From contig JAGWUS010000013.1 of assembly GCA_028868305.1 (NCBI GenBank), positions 1 to 64,000 on the forward strand: DNA of 64,000 nt, written 5' to 3'. Position 1 is the stretch's first letter. Every line of letters begins with the position of its first letter. The notes below the pieces were generated by a model. It saw only the letters and a list, made by a program, of their open reading frames with translations. It had not been told where the DNA came from and ran no database searches. Shown piece after piece: positions 38,575 to 46,709 of this stretch. This DNA comes from Burkholderiales bacterium (GTDB lineage Bacteria; Pseudomonadota; Gammaproteobacteria; Burkholderiales; Burkholderiaceae_C). Position numbers and translations under genes: made by a program.

Positions 38575-40077
38575 ATGCTGACCTCTCTATCGACGCAGCG
38601 TAGTATTGCGATTGCTTTGGCTTCTGCTGGACTCATCACCATCGGTAGTCTCGGCGCACTGGGTTTTACGCGTGCGCATGCCGTGACAACGCCCGCAAAG
38701 CAGGCAGTTGCTTCCGTGCAATCCCCTGTAATGTCCTTGCCTGACTTCGCACAAATCACTGCACACAATGGACCTGCAGTTGTCAATATCAGTGTGAGTG
38801 GTATTACAAAGACCTCGAGCGACAATTCTTCCGGCAACCCGACGTCTCAAAGCCGGGGACGTCAGGGGTTAGACCCCAATGACCCATTCTTCGATTTCTA
38901 CAAGCATTTCATGGGACCCAACGGCCAGTATCCATTGCCGCGGGAAACCCCGATGCATGCGCAAGGTTCTGGATTTATAGTCAGCGCAGATGGCGTGATA
39001 CTGACCAACGCGCACGTTGTACGTGACGCAAAGGAGGTCACGGTCAAGCTGACCGACCGACGCGAATTCAATGCCAAAGTCGTGGGTGCTGACCCCAAGA
39101 CGGATGTGGCTGTACTCAAAATTGACGCCAAGGATCTACCAACTGTTGCGCTCGGGAATACCCGCGATCTGCAAGTCGGCGAGTGGGTTCTCGCCATCGG
39201 CTCCCCCTTTGGTTTTGACAACAGCGTGACAGCGGGTGTCGTCAGTGCCAAAGGCCGATCATTACCCGAAGATAGCTTTGTGCCATTCATACAGACAGAC
39301 GTAGCAGTTAATCCCGGCAATTCTGGTGGCCCGCTATTTAATGGGCGTGGTGAGGTGGTGGGCATCAACTCGCAGATTTATAGTCGCACGGGCGGTTACC
39401 AGGGTCTCTCATTCGCAATACCCATTGAATTAGCAAATAGAGTTAAAGAGCAGATACTTGCGACCGGCAAAGCCAGCCATGCTCGTTTGGGCGTTTCTAT
39501 TCAAGACGTCAACCAAGCGTTTGCAGATTCATTCAAACTGGATAAGCCCGAAGGGGCACTCATATCCGGCGTCGAAGTCGGAAGTCCCGCTGAGAAAGCC
39601 GGCCTCAAGAGCGGTGATGTCATTCTGAAAGCGAATGGTCAATCCGTCGTCGCCTCGGGTGATCTTCCAGCTTATATCGGGAATGCCCTGCCTGGCGAAA
39701 AAGTAGCACTGGAGGTATGGCGCCAGGGCAAACGTGAAGAGATCGCGGTTAAGTTAGCTGACGCTAGTGCCAAGCAAGAACAGACCGTTGCCAAAGACGA
39801 AGGCGCTAGCAATGGCAAGCTTGGCTTAGCACTGAGGCCACTGCAGGATCAGGAAAAGCGCGCCATTGGGGCGACAAGTGGATTTATGGTTGAAGGGGCT
39901 GAGGGCGCTTCGGCCTTGGCGGGCATACAGCCGGGTGACGTTTTGGTTGCCGTCAACGGCACCCAAATTCATAGTATCGAGCAAGTTCGTGCCATCGTAT
40001 CGAAGTCCAGCAAATCAGTCGCATTGCTCATTCTGCGCGAAGGGAATCAGATTTTTGTTCCCGTACGGATTGGATGA
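38575..40077 (+). CDS. Periplasmic serine protease, Do/HtrA (DegP-like)
   Basis: A 500-residue periplasmic quality-control protease. A signal or anchor helix lies at about 10-36 (IAIALASAGLITIGSLGALG). The catalytic triad is His147 (LTNAHVV), Asp177 (KTDVAVLKID) and Ser250 (NPGNSGGPLF), followed by two PDZ domains (about 285-390 and 405-495, with KAGLKSGDVILKANG and LAGIQPGDVLVAVNG). An AAAGGA site precedes the ATG. The 108-bp gap upstream suggests a separate promoter under control of the adjacent two-component system. Its stop lies 77 bp before the next gene. Confidence 0.94.
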   Translation: MLTSLSTQRSIAIALASAGLITIGSLGALGFTRAHAVTTPAKQAVASVQSPVMSLPDFAQITAHNGPAVVNISVSGITKTSSDNSSGNPTSQSRGRQGLDPNDPFFDFYKHFMGPNGQYPLPRETPMHAQGSGFIVSADGVILTNAHVVRDAKEVTVKLTDRREFNAKVVGADPKTDVAVLKIDAKDLPTVALGNTRDLQVGEWVLAIGSPFGFDNSVTAGVVSAKGRSLPEDSFVPFIQTDVAVNPGNSGGPLFNGRGEVVGINSQIYSRTGGYQGLSFAIPIELANRVKEQILATGKASHARLGVSIQDVNQAFADSFKLDKPEGALISGVEVGSPAEKAGLKSGDVILKANGQSVVASGDLPAYIGNALPGEKVALEVWRQGKREEIAVKLADASAKQEQTVAKDEGASNGKLGLALRPLQDQEKRAIGATSGFMVEGAEGASALAGIQPGDVLVAVNGTQIHSIEQVRAIVSKSSKSVALLILREGNQIFVPVRIG

Positions 40078-40154
40078 CGGCAAGCCTGCGTTTATTTAGT
40101 GGTTTCTGCAGACCACTTCACGAATTTTCTGCTGACTTTTATGGGGATTTCAAC

Positions 40155-40604
40155 ATGAACAAGATTTCCGAAACGCTTCTGACTACGACGATAGGGCTCA
40201 CATTGCTTGCTGGTGCAAACTTCGCAAACGCTCAGTCATTGTTACCACCAGTACAACACAGCGGAGCCAACACTTTTATAACAGGTGGTATCGGGCTTGA
40301 TGAATCCACGGCCTTCAAAAGTGCGATGAAAGACTGGCCTCTCACGCTGCAATTCGCAGAAAAAAGTGGGCATAAGGCCCAGTATGTGGCCGATGTGCAG
40401 GTGGTCGTTACGGACACAAAGGGGCAAGTTGTTATGAATGCGAAATCGGAGGGACCATTCATACTTGCCAAAATTCCACCAGGTGTCTACAAGGTACAAG
40501 CAATTCTGCTTGGTAAAGCGATGCACCAAAAAATAGAACTCAAAGACGGTCAGCCAGCAAAAGTCACTTTTTTGTGGCCTGCAAGTAACGCTGAGGCGCA
40601 TTAG
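40155..40604 (+). CDS. Exported protein with carboxypeptidase regulatory-like domain
   Basis: A 149-residue protein with signal peptide MNKISETLLTTTIGLTLLAG ending FANAQ. The mature part has a transthyretin-like beta sandwich pattern: ADVQVVVTDTKGQVVMNA, then GPFILAKIPPGVYKVQAIL and QKIELKDGQPAKVTF. This fold is found in carboxypeptidase regulatory domains and in periplasmic accessory proteins. Its function here is unknown. It lies 77 bp after htrA and 21 bp before a small membrane protein gene. The AT-rich codon use matches the rest of this block. Confidence 0.75.
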   Translation: MNKISETLLTTTIGLTLLAGANFANAQSLLPPVQHSGANTFITGGIGLDESTAFKSAMKDWPLTLQFAEKSGHKAQYVADVQVVVTDTKGQVVMNAKSEGPFILAKIPPGVYKVQAILLGKAMHQKIELKDGQPAKVTFLWPASNAEAH

Positions 40605-40625
40605 TCATTTTGGGAAAGTGATATT

Positions 40626-40946
40626 TTGACGACGAAATTTAGCGAGAAGCCGCTGCTTCGCGGAATCTCGGCCCACATATTGCCGACATCGGCAACGATG
40701 ATAGGCGTCTGCATGACTGTTTTGACCATTGGTCATCTGGGCGCCGCAGGGCCATGGCGTATTGTGATAGATAAGGTGCTGGCTATTGACGCATTGGTTT
40801 TTTTGATCAGCGCGATGTTGTCCTTTATTTCCATGCGGGTAAGCAAAGCGGGGGGCACATATGAGTCCAGTGCCGAAGTTGTGTTTGTTATAGGCTTAGG
40901 AGTGCTCGCATTGGGTGCTATGGGTCTGGCGTTCGCTATCAACTAG
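40626..40946 (+). CDS. Small three-helix membrane protein of unknown function
   Basis: A 106-residue protein with three likely membrane segments: about 22-40 (PTSATMIGVCMTVLTIGHLG), 47-68 (VLAIDALVFLISAMLSFISM) and 84-105 (VVFVIGLGVLALGAMGLAFAI). The only start giving the full N-terminus is TTG at 40626; the next ATG, at residue 25, would cut into the first helix. It ends the low-GC block that begins with the two-component system and was probably acquired with it. Confidence 0.65.
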   Translation: MTTKFSEKPLLRGISAHILPTSATMIGVCMTVLTIGHLGAAGPWRIVIDKVLAIDALVFLISAMLSFISMRVSKAGGTYESSAEVVFVIGLGVLALGAMGLAFAIN

Positions 40947-41017
40947 GGCGTGTTAGCAATCGAATAGCTTCAACAATCAATGCGAAGTGGATACAACAAA
41001 CTTACCCGCATGGATGC

Positions 41018-42934
41018 TTACTCCACCGTCACACTCTTGGCCAGGTTGCGCGGCTTGTCGACATCCGTTCCCCGCGCGCAGGCTGTGTGGTAGGCCAGCA
41101 GTTGCAGGGGCACCACGTGCAGCAGAGGTGACAGCTCGCCGTAGTGCTCGGGCATGCGGATCACATGCAGGCCTTCGCCGCTGTCGATGCGGGTATCCGC
41201 GTCCGCCAGCACATAGAGCACGCCGCCGCGGGCACGCACTTCGTGCAGATTGCTCTTGAGCTTTTCCAGCAACGCGTCGTTGGGCGCTACGGTCACCACC
41301 GGCATTTCACTGGTCACCAGCGCCAGGGGGCCGTGCTTGAGTTCACCAGCCGGGTAGGCCTCAGCATGGATGTAGCTGATCTCCTTGAGTTTCAACGCAC
41401 CTTCCAGAGCAATAGGGTAGTGCAGGCCACGGCCCAGGAACAAGGCGTTTTCTTTTTTGGCAAAGTCCTCGGCCCAGGCAATGATCTGCGGCTCCAGTGC
41501 CAGCACGGCCTGCAAGGCTGCGGGTAGGTGGCGCATGGCCTTGAGGTGCCGCGCTTCGTCGGCATCGCTCAGCCGGCCCTTGGCTTGCGCCAGGCACAGG
41601 GTCAGCAAAAACAAGCCCGCCAGCTGGGTGGTAAAGGCTTTGGTGGACGCCACGCCGATTTCGACACCGGCACGGGTCACATAGGCCAGGCTGCATTCGC
41701 GCACCATGGCGCTGGTGGCCACATTGCAGATGGTCAGGGTGTGCTGCATGCCCAGGGACTGGGCATGGCGCAGTGCGGCCAGCGTGTCAGCGGTCTCGCC
41801 ACTCTGGGTGATGGTGACAACCAGGGTGCTGGGGTTGGGCACCGAGTCGCGGTAGCGGTACTCACTGGCCACTTCCACATTGCACGGCACTTTGGCGATA
41901 CTCTCGATCCAGTATTTGGCGGCACAACCGCTGTAATAGCTGGTGCCGCAGGCCAGGATGAGCACCGAGTCCACCTGGGCAAACACGCGCGCGGCATTGG
42001 CGCCAGGTGCATGGTTGCCCTGCTGGTCAAACAGCTCGGGCACGATGCCCTCCACGCCTTCCAGCGTGTCGGCAATAGCGCGCGGTTGCTCGAAAATTTC
42101 TTTCTGCATGTAATGGCGGTAGGGGCCGAGCTCGGCGGCACCACTGTGCGCCAACACGGTTTTCACCGGGCGCTGTGCGGGGGTAATCGCTTTGCCTGAC
42201 TTGTCGAACAGCCAGTATTTGCCCAGCTGCACATCGACCAGATCGCCCTCTTCCAGGTAGACGATCTGGTCGGTCACGCCGGCCAGAGCCATGGCGTCGC
42301 TGGCCAGGAAATGCTCCTGTCCGTCCTTGCCCACGCCCAGAATCAGCGGCGAGCCCGCACGCGCGCCGATCAGGCGGTGCGGCTCGTCCTTGCAGAACAC
42401 GGCAATGGCGTAGGCGCCATGCAATTGGGCAATGGCGGCTTTGACGGCTTCGAATAGATCGCCGTCATACAGGCTGTCAATCAGGTGGGCGATGACTTCG
42501 GTGTCGGTCTGGCTGTCAAACACATAGCCTTTGGCTTTGAGCGCAGCGCGCAAGTCGTCGTGGTTTTCGATGATGCCGTTGTGCACCAATGCCACCCGGC
42601 CCGGTTTGCTGGAGGCCTCTGCACCGGTGCCGTGGCTGAAGTGGGGGTGGGCGTTGTGCACCGCGGGCGCACCATGGGTGGCCCAGCGGGTGTGGGCAAT
42701 GCCCAGGTTGCCTTGCACGCCGCCAGCGGCGACCTGCTCGATCAATTCGGCTACGCGGGAGGTGCTGCGGGCGCGGCGCAGGCCGCTGAACCCGGAGCCC
42801 CCTTCGGTAGGGCCGTCCTGCGCGTAGACGGCTACGCCGCAAGAGTCATAGCCCCGGTATTCCAGCCGCTCCAGGCCTTGCACCAGCACAGGAACGATGT
42901 TGCGGGTAGAGATAGCGCCGACGATGCCACACAT
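41018..42934 (-). CDS. glmS: Glutamine--fructose-6-phosphate aminotransferase
   Basis: Makes glucosamine 6-phosphate from fructose 6-phosphate and glutamine, the entry to cell-wall amino sugar synthesis. The 638 residues begin MCGIVGAI, with Cys2 the glutaminase nucleophile exposed after Met removal. The glutaminase domain (1-240) has [13 protein letters not shown] and [13 protein letters not shown]; two SIS domains follow (about 310-620; [25 protein letters not shown]), ending [11 protein letters not shown]. It is divergent from the AsnC-type regulator gene. No glmS ribozyme is seen, as expected outside Firmicutes. Confidence 0.97.
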   Translation of the reverse strand: MCGIVGAISTRNIVPVLVQGLERLEYRGYDSCGVAVYAQDGPTEGGSGFSGLRRARSTSRVAELIEQVAAGGVQGNLGIAHTRWATHGAPAVHNAHPHFSHGTGAEASSKPGRVALVHNGIIENHDDLRAALKAKGYVFDSQTDTEVIAHLIDSLYDGDLFEAVKAAIAQLHGAYAIAVFCKDEPHRLIGARAGSPLILGVGKDGQEHFLASDAMALAGVTDQIVYLEEGDLVDVQLGKYWLFDKSGKAITPAQRPVKTVLAHSGAAELGPYRHYMQKEIFEQPRAIADTLEGVEGIVPELFDQQGNHAPGANAARVFAQVDSVLILACGTSYYSGCAAKYWIESIAKVPCNVEVASEYRYRDSVPNPSTLVVTITQSGETADTLAALRHAQSLGMQHTLTICNVATSAMVRECSLAYVTRAGVEIGVASTKAFTTQLAGLFLLTLCLAQAKGRLSDADEARHLKAMRHLPAALQAVLALEPQIIAWAEDFAKKENALFLGRGLHYPIALEGALKLKEISYIHAEAYPAGELKHGPLALVTSEMPVVTVAPNDALLEKLKSNLHEVRARGGVLYVLADADTRIDSGEGLHVIRMPEHYGELSPLLHVVPLQLLAYHTACARGTDVDKPRNLAKSVTVE

Positions 42935-43040
42935 GATTTTTCTTCCAGTCCATTGAATGCCTGCATCCTAAAGTTCTACAAAGAAATATGTACTTGAAAT
43001 AAAATAATATTTGAACGAAAATTTCACTAATTACATATTT

Positions 43041-43055
43041 TGGAATAAATTTCCA
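43041..43055. promoter_or_regulatory. AT-rich palindrome, candidate autoregulatory site of the AsnC-type regulator
   Basis: TGGAA-TAAAT-TTCCA is a 15-bp dyad with an AT centre, 14 bp before the regulator's ATG. Lrp/AsnC proteins bind sites of this shape. The whole 135-bp glmS-regulator gap is strongly AT-rich. Confidence 0.45.
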
Positions 43056-43069
43056 TAAATATCAATTAA

Positions 43070-43552
43070 ATGGAAAAATTGCCACTTGATGCCATCGACC
43101 TGCAGCTGCTGGGCCAACTGCAGCGCGACGCCTCGCTCAGCAACCAGGCATTGGCCGAACGCATCCACACCTCGCCGCCCACCTGCCTGCGGCGCGTGAA
43201 ACGGCTGCGCGATGCGGGACTGATCGAGCGGCAGGTGGCCTTCCTCAACCCCGAGCGCCTGGCCCAAACCCTGGGGCATGGGCTGACGGCCCTGGTGGAG
43301 ATCACGCTGGACCGGCAGGATGCAGCTGCACTCGAAGCCTTTGAGAAACGTGTAGCGTCAGACACCGCCGTGCAGCAGTGCTACCGCGTGTCTCCGGGGC
43401 CGGACTTTTGTCTGGTGGTGCACACCCGCGATATGCCGGACTACCAGGCGCTGACGCAGCGCCTGTTTACCAGCGACGCCAATGTGCGCAATGTGAAAGC
43501 GTTCTTCAGCGTCAAACGCAGCAAGTTTGGTGCGGAGCTGCCGCTGGATTGA
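43070..43552 (+). CDS. Lrp/AsnC-family transcriptional regulator
   Basis: A 160-residue regulator. The N-terminal helix-turn-helix (DLQLLGQLQRDASLSNQALAERI and PPTCLRRVKRLRDAGLIERQ) is followed by the RAM effector domain (GHGLTALVEITLDRQ, VQQCYRVSPGPDFCLVVHTRD). Such proteins sense amino acids as octamers. The ATG at 43070 has no ribosome site; the AT-rich leader may help initiation. Targets are unknown; it may control itself through the palindrome upstream. Confidence 0.92.
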   Translation: MEKLPLDAIDLQLLGQLQRDASLSNQALAERIHTSPPTCLRRVKRLRDAGLIERQVAFLNPERLAQTLGHGLTALVEITLDRQDAAALEAFEKRVASDTAVQQCYRVSPGPDFCLVVHTRDMPDYQALTQRLFTSDANVRNVKAFFSVKRSKFGAELPLD

Positions 43553-43557
43553 GAACC

Positions 43558-43611
43558 AAATTAGCAGCTAGCCCGCATGGAACTTGCATAAGAAGCTATC
43601 AAAAAAGTAGC
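43558..43611 (-). repeat. 54-bp palindrome-headed element, copy 5 (between asnC-type and kinase genes)
   Basis: Minus-strand core GCTAC-N7-ATAGC, arm with ATGCA, GGGCT at 38-42 and the end TAATTT. It fills the gap between the stops of the two convergent genes (43552 and 43618) and could act as a weak terminator hairpin. Confidence 0.82.
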
Positions 43612-43617
43612 AATTGA

Positions 43618-44337
43618 TTATGCAGTTGGCAAGGTGATGGTCACGCAGCAACCCGCGTCCACGCCAGCGCCGATGGCCACATCACCACCCATGCGCTGCA
43701 ATGCCTTGCGCGTGAGCGCCAACCCCATGCCCAACCCTTCGAACTGCCGGGTGCTGTGCAGTCGCACAAAGGGTTGAAACAGTTTTTCAGACTGCTCCGG
43801 GTTAAAGCCCACGCCGTTGTCCTGCACCGTCAGGCGCACGGCGCCGTCCAGCAATTCGGCTGAAATCGCAATCTCTGCCAGCGCGCGTGGGCCAGTAAAT
43901 TTTAGGGCGTTGCCCAGTACCTGCTCCAGCGCCAGACGCAGCAGGGCCGCGTCCGCCTGCACCACCGGGGCATTAGGGGCAATGCTCCAGCGTACCTCGC
44001 GCTGCGCCTGCTGCGCACCCAAGCTCTCCATCACGGCATGCAGCACATCCTGCAAAGCGACGGGCTTCCTCTGCACCGGTGCTGTCCCCACCCGGGACAA
44101 CTCCAGCAACGCATCGAGCATGACACCCATGTGTTTGGCCGCGTCGGTGATGGTCCCCAGAAAACCCTGCACCTCGGCGCTGAGTAGGGGCCCGGCATCT
44201 TCCTGCACCAGCTGCGCATACGCCGCGATGTGGCGCAGGGGTGCGCGCAGGTCATGCGACACGGTGTAGCTGAAGTCCTGCATTTCTCGCCGGGCAGCGG
44301 CCAGTTCCGCTTCCAGTTGCGCTATGCGTTCATCCAT
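43618..44337 (-). CDS. Orphan histidine kinase without a sensor domain
   Basis: A 239-residue protein: a short N-terminal coiled coil (MDERIAQLEAELAAARREMQ), a HisKA domain with the His in SYTVSHDLRAPLRHI, and an ATPase domain with the N box VLGNALKFTGP and G box QDNGVGFNPE. There is no membrane helix, PAS or phytochrome domain, and no response regulator beside it. The HDLRAPL type resembles the kinase core of bacteriophytochromes and Cph1. Its signal and partner must be encoded elsewhere, or it acts as a truncated kinase. It lies 12 bp after glmU on the same strand. Confidence 0.85.
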   Translation of the reverse strand: MDERIAQLEAELAAARREMQDFSYTVSHDLRAPLRHIAAYAQLVQEDAGPLLSAEVQGFLGTITDAAKHMGVMLDALLELSRVGTAPVQRKPVALQDVLHAVMESLGAQQAQREVRWSIAPNAPVVQADAALLRLALEQVLGNALKFTGPRALAEIAISAELLDGAVRLTVQDNGVGFNPEQSEKLFQPFVRLHSTRQFEGLGMGLALTRKALQRMGGDVAIGAGVDAGCCVTITLPTA

Positions 44338-44349
44338 GGCCTGGGCCTT

Positions 44350-45822
44350 TCAGGGCTTGGGTGCCTTCTTGGGCCGCGCCCAGTTGGCAATGCTGATCTG
44401 CCGGCCGCGCGCCACGCTCAGGGCTCCCGGCTCGGTGCTCTTGGTGATGGTGGAGCCACCGCCCACGGTGCCACCAGCCCCAATCGTGACCGGCGCCACC
44501 AGGACACAGTTGCTGCCCACATGCACGTCCGCCTCAATCACCGTGCGGTGCTTGTTGGCGCCGTCGTAATTGGCGGTGATGCTGCCGGCGCCGTAATTGA
44601 CCCGCTCACCCACCGTGGCATCGCCGAGGTAGGCCAGGTGGTTGGCCTTGGCGCCCGCCGCCAGGGTGGAGTTTTTCACTTCCACAAAGTTACCGATGTG
44701 CACCTCTGCACCCAGCCGCGCCCCCGGGCGCAGGCGGGCAAAGGGGCCAATCAGCGCACCCGTGCCCACGGTCACGCCCATCTTTTCACCATCGATATGC
44801 GTAAAAGGGTGGATCACTGCACCCGCCTCGATCACCGCATTGGCAATCACGCAGTGGGCACCGATGGACACGCCCTCACCCAGGCTCACCTGGCCTATGA
44901 AGATGCAGTTCACGTCGATGCTGACGTCGTGCGCACACAGCAAATCGCCGCGCACATCAATGCGCGCCGGGTCGGCCAGGCGCACGCCCTCTTCCATCAG
45001 CCGGCGGGCCTGGCGCAGCTGGTAGGCACGCTCCAGTTCGGCCAGTTGCACCGGGCTGTTCACCCCCGCCACCTGCACTGCATCGTCAATTTTGTAGCCC
45101 ACCACGGCCACGCCGTCGGCCACGGCAAACTTCACAATGTCGGTCAGGTAGAACTCGCCCTGGGCGTTTTGGTTGTCCAGCCGCGCCAGCCAGCGCTTGA
45201 GCTGGGCTGCAGGCACGGCCATGATGCCGCTGTAGATTTCGGTGATCTGGCGCTGGGCGTCCGTCGCATCCTTGTGCTCCACGATGGCCTGCACCGCACC
45301 TTCAGCGCCACCCTCTGCACTACCACCCGCGCGCACAATGCGGCCATAGCCTGCGGGGTTGGTCATCTCCAGTGTGAGCAGGGCCAGCTTGTCGCCACCG
45401 CACGCCTTGATCAGGTGCATCAGGGTGTTGGCCTGGGTCAGCGGCACATCGCCCGACAGCACCACCACCATGCCATCGTCGGCCAGCGCTGGCGCGGCCT
45501 GCTGCACCGCATGGCCAGTGCCCAACTGCGGCTCCTGGCGTACACATTGCAAGGTAAATTCGGCTGTAGCCCCCGCCATGCTTGCAAGTGCTGCTTCAAC
45601 TTCCATAGCACCGTGGCCGGTGATGGCCACTACCTTGCGTGCCATCAGCTCGCCCGCCGTGTCCACCACATGCTGTAGCAGGGCACGCCCGGCCAGCTGG
45701 TGCAGCACCTTGGGCAGGCGGCTCTTCATGCGCGTGCCCTTGCCCGCCGCCATAATCACCACGTCCACTGCGGGTCGGGTACCCGCGCCCTCCACCTTGC
45801 CTTGCATTGAAGTCACTTCCAT
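44350..45822 (-). CDS. glmU: Bifunctional GlmU (UDP-GlcNAc synthesis)
   Basis: Acetylates glucosamine 1-phosphate and then forms UDP-N-acetylglucosamine. The 490 residues have an N-terminal uridylyltransferase (IMAAGKGTRMKSRLPKVL, about 23-41) and a C-terminal left-handed beta helix of hexapeptide repeats. An AAAGG site supports the start at 45822; Met6 is another option. The protein is about 30 residues longer than E. coli GlmU: part is the N-terminus, and part is residues 72-89 (AMEVEAALASMAGATAEF), which match a 54-bp repeat copy. With glmS in the window, most of the amino-sugar pathway is present. Confidence 0.96.
   Translation of the reverse strand: MEVTSMQGKVEGAGTRPAVDVVIMAAGKGTRMKSRLPKVLHQLAGRALLQHVVDTAGELMARKVVAITGHGAMEVEAALASMAGATAEFTLQCVRQEPQLGTGHAVQQAAPALADDGMVVVLSGDVPLTQANTLMHLIKACGGDKLALLTLEMTNPAGYGRIVRAGGSAEGGAEGAVQAIVEHKDATDAQRQITEIYSGIMAVPAAQLKRWLARLDNQNAQGEFYLTDIVKFAVADGVAVVGYKIDDAVQVAGVNSPVQLAELERAYQLRQARRLMEEGVRLADPARIDVRGDLLCAHDVSIDVNCIFIGQVSLGEGVSIGAHCVIANAVIEAGAVIHPFTHIDGEKMGVTVGTGALIGPFARLRPGARLGAEVHIGNFVEVKNSTLAAGAKANHLAYLGDATVGERVNYGAGSITANYDGANKHRTVIEADVHVGSNCVLVAPVTIGAGGTVGGGSTITKSTEPGALSVARGRQISIANWARPKKAPKP
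45556..45609 (-). repeat. 54-bp palindrome-headed element, copy 6 (inside glmU)
   Basis: In the glmU sense: core GCTAT-N7-GAAGC (right half decayed), arm with TGCA, GGGCT at 38-42 and the end CGAATTT. It begins exactly on a codon and encodes residues 72-89 of GlmU. Confidence 0.7.
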
Positions 45823-46705
45823 GTCCCTTTACGTGCGTTTTCTGTTTCGCTGTTCAGCCATTATCGGGCTGCTTTCAGGCGCGCTCTTTCTGGGGGGCTG
45901 CAGTGCGGTACGCCTGGGTTACAACAACGCGCCCGATCTGACCTACTGGTGGCTCGACAGTTATATGGACTTCGATTCGCCCCAGTCGGTGCGCCTGCGT
46001 GCTGATCTCCAGGCGCTGCAGGATTGGCACCGCAAAGAAGAACTGCCCCAGTACGCCGACATGATCAAAAGCCTGCAACCGCTGGTGAACAAACAGGTCA
46101 GCCCCGAGCAGGTGTGTGCGCTCTACACCACGATTGAAGACCGGCTGCTCACCAGTGCCGAGCGCATGCTGCCCACCGCCGCCGCACTGGCACCCGGCCT
46201 GGCCCCGGCGCAGCTGGAACACATGCAGAAAACCTGGGACAAGCACAACCAGGAATGGCGCGAAGACTGGCTGGATGGCACGCCCGCCGAGCGCACTAAA
46301 TACCGCATGAAGAAACTGCTGGACCGGGTAGAATCGTTTTACGGTCGCCTGAGCGATGCCCAGGTAAGCCGCTTGAGCGCATTGCTGGACGCATCCCCTT
46401 TTGACGCCGCAACCCAATACCGCGACCGGCTGCAGCGCCAGCAGGACACCTTGCAAACCCTGCGCGGCCTGAAAGGTGCCGGGACCACCGAAGCCCTGGC
46501 GCAGACCGAGCTGCGCGCCTTGCTGAACCGCAGCGTCCATTCCACCGTGCCAGCGCAAAAGAACTACCAGGACCGGTTGCGTCAACACACCTGCAGCCTG
46601 GTGGCCAGCCTGCACAACAGCGCCACGCCCGCCCAGCGCAGCAAACTGGCCCAGACACTGCACAACTACGAAGGGGATGCGCGGGCCCTGATGGCCGCAC
46701 GTTAA
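45821..46705 (+). CDS. DUF6279-type lipoprotein
   Basis: A 294-residue lipoprotein. The signal helix LFRCSAIIGLLSGALFL leads to the lipobox LGGC, whose Cys would be lipidated. The family start RLGYNNAPDLTYWWLDSYMD follows. The rest is helical and charged, with VSPEQVCALYTTIEDRLL and CSLVASLHNSATPAQRSKLA. Function is unknown. Its ATG overlaps the glmU start codon on the opposite strand, so the two divergent genes share nearly all their upstream signals. Confidence 0.78.
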   Translation: MSLYVRFLFRCSAIIGLLSGALFLGGCSAVRLGYNNAPDLTYWWLDSYMDFDSPQSVRLRADLQALQDWHRKEELPQYADMIKSLQPLVNKQVSPEQVCALYTTIEDRLLTSAERMLPTAAALAPGLAPAQLEHMQKTWDKHNQEWREDWLDGTPAERTKYRMKKLLDRVESFYGRLSDAQVSRLSALLDASPFDAATQYRDRLQRQQDTLQTLRGLKGAGTTEALAQTELRALLNRSVHSTVPAQKNYQDRLRQHTCSLVASLHNSATPAQRSKLAQTLHNYEGDARALMAAR

Positions 46706-46709
46706 GGGT

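Noticed and set aside
40968..41000. TTAGC-AATCG-AATAGC after the small membrane protein as an element copy
   Set aside because: Spacer length and arm do not fit the 54-bp consensus.
41018..43069. glmS ribozyme or riboswitch upstream of glmS
   Set aside because: The 135-bp AT-rich gap shows no ribozyme core, and glmS ribozymes are a Firmicutes feature.
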